From: Bacillota bacterium
Lineage (GTDB): Bacteria > Bacillota > Clostridia > Peptostreptococcales > Anaerovoracaceae
Reading direction: 5' to 3'
Assembly: GCA_030527065.1 (NCBI GenBank)
Contig: JAUNBO010000024.1
Span: 2,923 to 16,140 of the forward strand
Length of the DNA stretch: 13,218 nucleotides
Shown here piece after piece: positions 7,091-13,218 of the stretch (positions within the stretch are counted from its first letter, which is position 1; each line of letters opens with the position of its first letter). A program made the position numbers and the translations under genes. The notes under the pieces are model-generated. The model searched no databases, was not told where the DNA came from, and was given only the letters and a program-made list of their open reading frames with translations.

Positions 7091-10000
7091 TTATTCGACG
7101 CCTTCCGCCGTTTCCCCGGCGCCGCCTCCGCCCTCAATGAGAGCGTCCAGCTCCTCCGCCGAAAGGGCTTCGTCGTCTGTGGTCTCTGCAACCGTTTCTT
7201 CGCCGCCCACCAGCTGCGTCAGGTACTCTTCCAGCTGTTCCAGATATCTGCCGTAAGCGGCCCAGTCGCCGTTCTGCATGGCCTGGACTGCGTTGTTATA
7301 AGCTTCGTTGGCTTCCTGGGCCAGCTCCTGCAGGGACATGCTGCTGTCGGGCCCTTCGCTCTCCCCGGTCTCCGTGCCTCCGCCTTCGCCCAGGGATTCT
7401 ATGATCTCTTCCGCCGTGGCGCTGCTGTCTCTCAGCAATGCGCCGGCAGCTTCTCCGAACATTTCTTCCAGGGCTCCTGCCAAGGTCTCGGAATATGCGA
7501 TCTTGTCGTCGTAGTACAGGATGATCCTCACCACCTGGGGCAAGCTGCTGTTGGCGGATTCCAGATACACCGGCTCCACATAGATGAGGGAATCTTCTAT
7601 GGGGATGACGAAGATGTTTCCTCTTGTGTAGGTGGACCCTGCGGAGCTCCACAGGGTGAAGTCCTGCGCGATCTCCGTATCCTGGTCTATCTGGGCCTCT
7701 ATCTGCCTCGGGCCGTAAATGGTCCGGTCTCTGGGCATCTGGTAAAGCACCAACTCTCCGTAATTCTCGCCGTCGTTCCTGGCCACCAGCAGACCGGTGA
7801 GGTTGTTCCTGCCGGAAGGCGTATACGGGATGGAGTTGATGAACTCCGCCTGACTCTCCCCGGGCAGCTGCAGGATGTAGTAGGTGGGGACCATGGTGGC
7901 TTCTTCCTGGCCGTATATTTCCGTGGCAATGCTCCAGGCGTCCTCGTTCTGATAGAAGGTGTTCACATCCGTCATGTGGTACTTGGTGTACACGTTGGCC
8001 TGGATGGAGAACAAGGTGTTGGGATATCTCACGTGAGCCTGAAGGCTTTCCGGCATCTCGCTGAAATCCTTGAAGAGCTTGGGATAGATCTTCTGCAAAG
8101 TAAGCGCGATGGGATCTTCATGGTCCACCACATAGAAGCTGGTGCTGCCGTCGTAAGCGTCTATGACCACCTTTACGGAATTGCGGATATAATTGACGCC
8201 GCTTTCGCTGCTGTAGGGCTCGGAATACGGATAGTAGCTGCTGGTGGTGTAGGCGTCCAGCATCCAGTACAGCTTGCCGTCCACCGTCACGATGTAGGGG
8301 TCTGCATCGTAGCCGAGGAAGGGCGCGATCTTCCGGACTCTTTCTTCAATGTTCCTGTAAATGTGGATCTTGGAGTCGCTGTTGATGTTGGTGGACACCA
8401 GGATCTGCACGCTTCCTTCACGGATGGCGAAGAGGCAGCGGTTCAGCAGGTTCAGATGGATCCCCGCATCTCCTTCATAGAAGGTGTAGACGCTGCTGTC
8501 GTCGCTTCTGGCGTAGTCGAATTCCGGCTCGTCCGTGTTGGTGATGATGTAGTTGTTGGTGAGCTCGCCGTAATAGATCTCCGGGCGGGTGATCTCGATC
8601 TCATCCACCGCAGACACCGGCGGGATGTTGTCTATGAGCATATCCGGCTGGCCGCTGTCCGTGACCTTATCCACCCGGGACAGGGTGATGCCGTAGCCGT
8701 GGGTGTACAGCAGGTGAGCGGACAGCCACTGGTCCGTTACCTTGGTCTCGTCTATTTCTCTTGAGGAGAGGAAGGTCTGGGTGTACTCTCCGTTGATCAT
8801 GTATCTGTCTACGTCTACGTCGTTGAAGAGGTAGTACATACGGATGACCTGAGTCTGGTTGTAGAATTTCAGGGCCGGCTCAAAGTCGTTGATACGGATA
8901 TTGGAGATGGTCTCCATGTTGTTCAGGATGTCCTCCGCCGTCAGGTCGTTGGCGGCGCTGAAGGTCTGGATCCGGACGTCCTGTAAATCATATGCATAGC
9001 GGGTAAAGGCTATGTTGTTTTCCAGATACGGAGACTCCTTGCTGAGCTCGTCCGGGGAGACGATGAATTGCTGCACCAGCATGGACGCCCCGGTTCCCAC
9101 CACTGTAAGGAGTATCATTATGATGGGTACGATCAGCACGGTCCTGAGCCTCCGGCGCTGCAGGCCTCTCAGGAACATCACTGCCGCCACCACAGCCAGG
9201 ACGATGACGATGCGGTACACCCAGAGGGTGATGTTGATGTCTGCAAAGCCGGCGCCGTAAACCACGCCGGAGCTGCCGGTGTAGAGCAGGCTGTACTGCC
9301 GCAGCCAGAAGTTGACGCCCACCATCAGGAAGAAAATGACGCCCAGGACGCCCAGCTGCCTGGAAGCGATGTTCAGGAGCTGCTTTATGTTGTCCTTGTC
9401 CAACTGGCCCTGCTTTCTGGGAGCCCGGTAGGTCTGCTGCTGCCCGCCGCCGAACATGCTGCCGAACATGCCGCCTCCGCCGCCGCTGCCGCCGGTGAAT
9501 CTGCGGGTGCCGTCCTCTTCCTCTTCATACTCCGTCTTTGTGGCCGACTCAAAGAGCTGGGGCTTGCGCAGAGACATGAGCACAAGATAGAAGACCACGG
9601 TGACGATGATGAAGGCCACGATGATGCCGATGAGGATGGTGTTCAGCTGATTCAGAAATTCCAGCTTGAAAATGTAGAACGATACATCCTGGTTGAAGAT
9701 GGGGTCCAGGATGTTGAAGTCTGTGCTGTTGAAGAATTTCAGTATCTCAAACCAAAGCTGCGTGACCACGCTGAAGGTGGCCAGAAGGCCGAAGGCGGCG
9801 CCGATGGCCAGGGCGATGCGGTTGACCGTCTTCTCGGAAACCCCCTGGGTCTCTGCGATCTCCACCTTTTTGTAATAGCCTCTTTTCAACGCCATCAGGT
9901 AGAGATAGCACAGGGCCGTAATGATGAGGAAAGCGGGGATCCCCAGCTTGAGCTGCGTGAACAGCTGCTTCAGGAATACGCTGATATAGCCCAATTCGTT

Positions 10001-10105
10001 GAACCACAGCAAATCCGTGATGAAGCCCACCAGGGCATACAGCAGCGCCGCTACCACCACCACGATCCCAAGGGCTATCCAAAGTCCTTTTCTGCCTTTT
10101 TTCAT
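7091..10105 (-). CDS. UPF0182 family integral membrane protein
   Basis: A 1004-residue member of the UPF0182 family (function unknown, found in Firmicutes, Actinobacteria and cyanobacteria). About seven hydrophobic helices occupy the first 350 residues (roughly 8-29, 55-72, 97-116, 158-180, 250-272, 300-318, 326-347). A Gly/Gln-rich, charged loop sits between helices 4 and 5 (about 195-245, GGSGGGGGMFGSMFGGG). A large, mostly beta-type extracytoplasmic domain follows, with family segments such as HGYGITLSRVDKVT, IDNIPPVS and RPEIYYGELTNNYIITNT. The C-terminus has the family's helical LAQEANEAYNNAVQAMQNGDW segment and then an acidic, Gly-rich tail. Start ATG 10105 has AAGGAG 9 nt upstream. Length is usual for the family (900-1000). 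It lies between pckA and the glutamine synthetase; no functional link is evident. Confidence 0.9.
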   Translation of the reverse strand: MKKGRKGLWIALGIVVVVAALLYALVGFITDLLWFNELGYISVFLKQLFTQLKLGIPAFLIITALCYLYLMALKRGYYKKVEIAETQGVSEKTVNRIALAIGAAFGLLATFSVVTQLWFEILKFFNSTDFNILDPIFNQDVSFYIFKLEFLNQLNTILIGIIVAFIIVTVVFYLVLMSLRKPQLFESATKTEYEEEEDGTRRFTGGSGGGGGMFGSMFGGGQQQTYRAPRKQGQLDKDNIKQLLNIASRQLGVLGVIFFLMVGVNFWLRQYSLLYTGSSGVVYGAGFADINITLWVYRIVIVLAVVAAVMFLRGLQRRRLRTVLIVPIIMILLTVVGTGASMLVQQFIVSPDELSKESPYLENNIAFTRYAYDLQDVRIQTFSAANDLTAEDILNNMETISNIRINDFEPALKFYNQTQVIRMYYLFNDVDVDRYMINGEYTQTFLSSREIDETKVTDQWLSAHLLYTHGYGITLSRVDKVTDSGQPDMLIDNIPPVSAVDEIEITRPEIYYGELTNNYIITNTDEPEFDYARSDDSSVYTFYEGDAGIHLNLLNRCLFAIREGSVQILVSTNINSDSKIHIYRNIEERVRKIAPFLGYDADPYIVTVDGKLYWMLDAYTTSSYYPYSEPYSSESGVNYIRNSVKVVIDAYDGSTSFYVVDHEDPIALTLQKIYPKLFKDFSEMPESLQAHVRYPNTLFSIQANVYTKYHMTDVNTFYQNEDAWSIATEIYGQEEATMVPTYYILQLPGESQAEFINSIPYTPSGRNNLTGLLVARNDGENYGELVLYQMPRDRTIYGPRQIEAQIDQDTEIAQDFTLWSSAGSTYTRGNIFVIPIEDSLIYVEPVYLESANSSLPQVVRIILYYDDKIAYSETLAGALEEMFGEAAGALLRDSSATAEEIIESLGEGGGTETGESEGPDSSMSLQELAQEANEAYNNAVQAMQNGDWAAYGRYLEQLEEYLTQLVGGEETVAETTDDEALSAEELDALIEGGGGAGETAEGVE

Positions 10106-10146
10106 TGATACACTCCTTAAACCTTTCGCTAATGAATGATGCTCCC

Positions 10147-10185
10147 GCTGCTGAGCACCCCGGCTCTCCCGGTTACCTCAGCAGC
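10147..10185 (-). other. Hairpin spanning the pckA stop codon
   Basis: CTCAGCAGC (10177-10185) and GCTGCTGAG (10147-10155) form a perfect 9-bp stem around 21 nt that can pair further through CCGG/CCGG. On the - strand the upstream arm is the pckA Leu-Leu codons just before TAA, and the downstream arm lies in the 67-bp gap before the UPF0182 gene. There is no U-tract on the - strand (GGGAGCATC follows). The TTTTT on the + strand side is simply the complement of the Lys-Lys codons. It may stabilise the pckA 3' end or attenuate read-through; it is not a canonical terminator. Confidence 0.35.
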
Positions 10186-11819
10186 TTTTTCAGGGCTTCC
10201 AGGGCTTCTTCTGGAAGCTGGTCCCGGCCGCCCTTGAATTCCTTCAGAGATTCCACGTATTTGATGCGGTTCTCTATGCTGTTCTGCACAAGATCCACAT
10301 ACTCTTCTTTTCCGAAATCCGCCTCAAAGCCTGCCACGTCCATGGTCTCCATGTTGGCCATGGTCCCGAAAGGCTTGAATTCAGCCGTTTCATCCACTAT
10401 GGCCTCAATGATCCCGATGGTGGTCTCCTTGGGGATCTTCTTATCCAGAAAATGCCCCGTGTTAATAATATAACAGGCTACGCCCCGTTCTGCAAACAAA
10501 GCTTTAAATTTTTCATAATCCTGGGCCAGGGCATAGGTCCGGAAGGGGTTGGCGTAGGGCTCAAAGACCAGAGCGTCCTTATCCACGCCCTTCAGCAGCT
10601 TTTCCGCCGTGGTCCGCTTGGTGGCCAGGCAGGCGCCCATCACAGAGGCCAGCACCGGGTCCGTCAGCTTCACCACCGGCGGCAGCGTATGGTCCTTCAT
10701 GAGCCAGACGATGCTGTTGATGGGCTCTTCCATCTTATCCACCCGGTTGGGGGCCCAGAGCTTGGATTTGATGGCCCTGCCGTTGCCGTTGCGGATGTCC
10801 TCCGTCACCGGCATCAGCTTTCCTTCGGCGTCGATGGTGGCGCCTACGTTCTGCATGGTGATGAGGAACTTGTTGTCCGGCGAGGTGAGGGGGTAGTCCT
10901 GGGTCTTATCGAAGTAAGAGGGTTCCAGGGCCACGGTGGACCCGTTCTCCGAGGAAATGATATAAGCGTCGTCGTGGAGGACGGTGACGTCGTATTTGCC
11001 CTGGTGCTTGGCGTGGGTCAGGGTGGACTTGCCGGAGCCGGAAAGGCCGAAGACGCCCAGGACGTGAGCCCTGCCGTCCTTGCGGACCATGCGCTTCAGG
11101 CCGCCGTGACAGGAGGCGTAGCCGTTGCGGTTGGCAATGCCCCAGGCGATGGTGAGGGTGCCCTTCTTGTGCTCGCCGAAATAGCGGAGGCCCAGGAGGG
11201 CGGCGCAGTTGTGCTCCGGATCGAAGTAGGCCAGTCCGTTGGGGTATCTTTCATCTTTCCAGTCCGGGTCCGAGAGGACGTAGATGTCCGGCTCGTCGCC
11301 GATCTCTTTGGAGCCGGCATACATCTCATCGTAGAACGGGTTGATGTACTGGAAGTTCAGCAGCCAGTTATACATGGTATTTTCGTAGGTCTCCGGGATC
11401 AGAAGATTGGCCCGGACGATGAAGTCCTTATCCAGGCCGATATAAGCCTGGGTGTGGTACATGGTCTTATATCTGGTCTTATATACCGCTTCCCGGAGGA
11501 CGCCTGCCACATCGGCTTCCGCCACGCCCTTTTCTCCCAGAATGACCCGGGCGCCGGCAAAACGTCCCACCGTTTCTCCGTCGTTGAACAACAAGATCTG
11601 CGCACCCTCCGGCAAGCCGATGGCTTCCGGCTGATGGACCGGCAGATCCAGCGCCATGGTCCCTGCGGATCCCTTTGCCATTTCATAGGCTTTTTTCAGA
11701 TCCGTGACCTTTTTCACGTTGTTTCCGTAAAAGGCTGTTTCAATGGTGGTGCGCGACATGGAAAACGCTTTGTTCCCCGTAGTGATCTGCTCCCTGGGGA
11801 AACGGGATTTTGTAGACAT
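10173..11819 (-). CDS. pckA: Phosphoenolpyruvate carboxykinase (ATP)
   Basis: A 548-residue ATP-dependent PEP carboxykinase, interconverting oxaloacetate + ATP and PEP + CO2 + ADP. In fermentative anaerobes it often runs toward oxaloacetate. The P-loop GLSGSGKS (258-265, Lys264) is followed by LHDDAYII with Asp283/Asp284 (metal binding). FGEHKKGTLTIAWG (214-227) with the KK pair and the His of SCHGG correspond to the metal-binding Lys/His region of the E. coli enzyme. EPINSIVWL and LPPVVKLTDPVLASVMG match the later core. The family P-loop is usually GLSGTGKTTLS, so this is a divergent branch of normal length. Start ATG 11819 has GGAAAGGAAGG upstream. It begins 24 bp after the upstream membrane protein gene. 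Confidence 0.92.
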   Translation of the reverse strand: MSTKSRFPREQITTGNKAFSMSRTTIETAFYGNNVKKVTDLKKAYEMAKGSAGTMALDLPVHQPEAIGLPEGAQILLFNDGETVGRFAGARVILGEKGVAEADVAGVLREAVYKTRYKTMYHTQAYIGLDKDFIVRANLLIPETYENTMYNWLLNFQYINPFYDEMYAGSKEIGDEPDIYVLSDPDWKDERYPNGLAYFDPEHNCAALLGLRYFGEHKKGTLTIAWGIANRNGYASCHGGLKRMVRKDGRAHVLGVFGLSGSGKSTLTHAKHQGKYDVTVLHDDAYIISSENGSTVALEPSYFDKTQDYPLTSPDNKFLITMQNVGATIDAEGKLMPVTEDIRNGNGRAIKSKLWAPNRVDKMEEPINSIVWLMKDHTLPPVVKLTDPVLASVMGACLATKRTTAEKLLKGVDKDALVFEPYANPFRTYALAQDYEKFKALFAERGVACYIINTGHFLDKKIPKETTIGIIEAIVDETAEFKPFGTMANMETMDVAGFEADFGKEEYVDLVQNSIENRIKYVESLKEFKGGRDQLPEEALEALKKLLR

Positions 11820-11843
11820 GACGACCCTTCCTTTCCTGTGTTC

Positions 11844-13218
11844 CTAATAGCTGTAATAGTTTACTATTTTCATTTCCTCGCCGACAGGCTCCACCAGATA
11901 GATCCAGTAATACTGCTTCTCCGTGGTCCTGCCGTTTTCCGTTTCCGATATTTCCTCATACGTCCAGACGTAGAAGCCGTTTTCTCCACGGCGGATCTCA
12001 CCGATCTCCAGAAGCTTGAACTCCTGGGTCACTCTGCCCACCTTGGAATATTGGTCGGCGTTCCTGTAAGCGGCGCTCCCCTCTTTGGTCCAGGAAAGCA
12101 CCTCCTCGCTGCCGCCGTTGACATACTCGTTCCAGGCGGAATCGAAAGCGATCACCGCCGCCGCCGCCTGCTGGTCATAGTAGAGGATCTCGCCGTCCTC
12201 GGTGGTGGTCCAATAATTGTCCTCTATGCTGACGGAATCGTTGACGTCCTCCTGCCCATAGTCTCGCCCGGACACGTATTTTAATTCCTGATTTGCCCGC
12301 AGGGTCTGTATGTTCTCGTTGACGTGGGCCTGGGAAGCCACCAGCGCCGCCGGATCTGCGGCAGGCTCATGGTCTATGGTCTCCGGCTCTTCCGCCGGCT
12401 CCAGCTCGTCGCTGCCGGTTTCCTCCACCGGCGGCTCCTCTTCCTCCTCGCCGGACCCTTCGTCTCCGTTCCCACGGAAAAGCTCCGTCACCTTTGCCTG
12501 TACATCGTCGATGAGGGCCGCCGCCCCGCTGTCCGGCAGGAACAGCTTCACGCCCAGAATGACGATCTCTATGGCCAGGGCAATGATGACGATCACCAGC
12601 AGGACAAGGGTGACCCGCCCTTTTTTCTTTTCCTTCTGAGGCGCTTCCGGAAGGGGGCCTGAAATGGCCTCCGGCGCAGCTTTCTGTTCTCCGGCGTCCT
12701 CTGTTGCCTGAGGGGCCGCCGGGCTCTCTGTCTCCACCGTCTCTAGTGCGCCGGCGCTCTCCGTTTCCTGCGCCGCTTCCCGGAAGGACGGTTCCTGCGC
12801 CGGGGCGTCTGCAGCTTCCGCCTGCGCCATCGGTATAAACGCCGCCGCCGGAGCTTCGGAAACCATTGCTTCCGGCTCGTCCAGGCTCTCCGCTTTCTCC
12901 GGCTCCGTCGCACCGGCGCTCTCCGCTTCCTGGGCCTGGGCCTGCGGGGCCGTTTCCGGCACGGAAACGGCGGCGGCCTCCCGCTTCGGCGTCTCCGCCG
13001 GCGCAGCCATGCCGCTTTCTCTCCCTGCCGCTCCCGGGGCCGGCGGTTTCTCCGTCCCCCAAAGGGCTTCCAGCCTTGCGGCCAGATCTCCCTGAGACAC
13101 AAAAACAGTTTCCGGCGCCTCTTCGCTTTCAGTCACAGCCGCTTCCGCTGCGGACGGGGCTGTTTCCGGAACTTTCGGAACCGCTTCGCTTGCAGCCATA
13201 GCCGCTTCCGCCGCAGGC
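11844..13218 (-). CDS. Single-pass membrane protein with Ala/Pro/Glu-rich N-terminal region, 5' end outside window
   Basis: An open frame continues through the right edge of the window: codons before the Met at 13199 read PAAEAA, the same composition as what follows, and no Shine-Dalgarno site is present, so that Met is internal and the true start lies beyond 13218. About 190 residues visible here are low-complexity Ala/Glu/Pro/Ser with recurring VPETAP and QE(A/T)ESAGA units. Lys-rich KEKKKGR then precedes a strong helix (about 195-222, VTLVLLVIVIIALAIEIVILG), giving an inside-positive topology with the C-terminus outside. An acidic linker (EEEEEPP) leads to an aromatic-rich C-terminal domain (about 285-451) ending KIVNYYSY, which could be an NTF2-like fold such as that of TcaA-type proteins. 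A cytosolic N-terminal zinc ribbon, common in such proteins, would lie outside the window. Function is not recognised. pckA follows at 24 bp. Confidence 0.75.
   Translation of the reverse strand, partial: PAAEAAMAASEAVPKVPETAPSAAEAAVTESEEAPETVFVSQGDLAARLEALWGTEKPPAPGAAGRESGMAAPAETPKREAAAVSVPETAPQAQAQEAESAGATEPEKAESLDEPEAMVSEAPAAAFIPMAQAEAADAPAQEPSFREAAQETESAGALETVETESPAAPQATEDAGEQKAAPEAISGPLPEAPQKEKKKGRVTLVLLVIVIIALAIEIVILGVKLFLPDSGAAALIDDVQAKVTELFRGNGDEGSGEEEEEPPVEETGSDELEPAEEPETIDHEPAADPAALVASQAHVNENIQTLRANQELKYVSGRDYGQEDVNDSVSIEDNYWTTTEDGEILYYDQQAAAAVIAFDSAWNEYVNGGSEEVLSWTKEGSAAYRNADQYSKVGRVTQEFKLLEIGEIRRGENGFYVWTYEEISETENGRTTEKQYYWIYLVEPVGEEMKIVNYYSY
12748..12770. repeat. Imperfect direct repeat, copy 1 (partner at 12910-12932)
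   Basis: The 23 bases here match 12910-12932 at 21 of 23 positions, 162 bp (54 codons) apart and in the same reading frame. They encode QETESAGA and QEAESAGA in the low-complexity part of the membrane protein. A second weaker pair encodes VPETAP twice, 70 residues apart. This pattern fits expansion by internal duplication. Confidence 0.5.

Noticed and set aside
5567..8764. 1065-codon open frame on the + strand spanning the glutamine synthetase and UPF0182 genes
   Set aside because: It is antisense to two well-supported genes and crosses their intergenic region. Its translation is His/Val/Gly/Gln-rich without domains, and it has no credible ribosome binding site. High GC in third codon positions removes stops from the opposite strand.
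10452..12284. 610-codon open frame on the + strand
   Set aside because: It is antisense to pckA and part of the membrane protein gene, with shadow-type composition and no recognisable motif.
13197..13199. ATG 13199 as the start of the membrane protein
   Set aside because: There is no Shine-Dalgarno site, and the frame stays open to the window edge with the same Ala/Glu-rich composition, so this Met is internal.

Overview
The window looks like chromosomal DNA from a GC-rich anaerobic Firmicute, most likely a Lachnospiraceae-type Clostridium relative. The basis is Gram-positive style Shine-Dalgarno sites, GTG and TTG starts, a DUF951/YyzM-type protein beside serS, a UPF0182 membrane protein, an ATP-type PEP carboxykinase and a long (about 635 aa) glutamine synthetase. 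The taxonomic call is inference from protein character; no database search was possible.

Left part (1-3458, + strand): a compact four-gene operon behind a TATAAT -10 box. It encodes a nitroreductase-family flavoprotein, a KDPG/KHG aldolase (eda), a 2-keto-3-deoxygluconate kinase (kdgK) overlapping eda by 4 bp, and an NAD-type D-2-hydroxyacid dehydrogenase. KdgK and Eda together convert KDG through KDPG to pyruvate plus glyceraldehyde-3-phosphate, the lower arm of hexuronate, sugar-acid or Entner-Doudoroff-type catabolism. The two oxidoreductases flank this core and their substrates cannot be read from the sequence. No dehydratase, isomerase or transporter lies in the window.

Right part (3519-13218, - strand, read right to left): a membrane protein whose 5' end lies outside the window, then pckA, a UPF0182 seven-helix membrane protein, the glutamine synthetase, serS and a small DUF951 protein. 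Gaps are 12 to 93 bp, so partial or full co-transcription is plausible. The set is largely housekeeping: gluconeogenesis/anaplerosis, nitrogen assimilation and seryl-tRNA charging. The two gene blocks converge at about 3459-3519, where a short coding-like stretch translationally overlaps the end of the DUF951 gene and then runs into the antisense of the dehydrogenase gene.

No stretch of more than 100 bases lacks a gene. I saw no tRNA, rRNA, riboswitch, T-box, CRISPR array, insertion sequence, integrase or phage gene. Many long open frames lie antisense to real genes; they result from high GC at third codon positions and are left out. Nothing here supports a new defence or mobile system. The items most worth a second look are the divergent glutamine synthetase, a perfect hairpin plus T-tract facing the wrong way between two - strand genes, the junction remnant, and the repeat-rich membrane protein.
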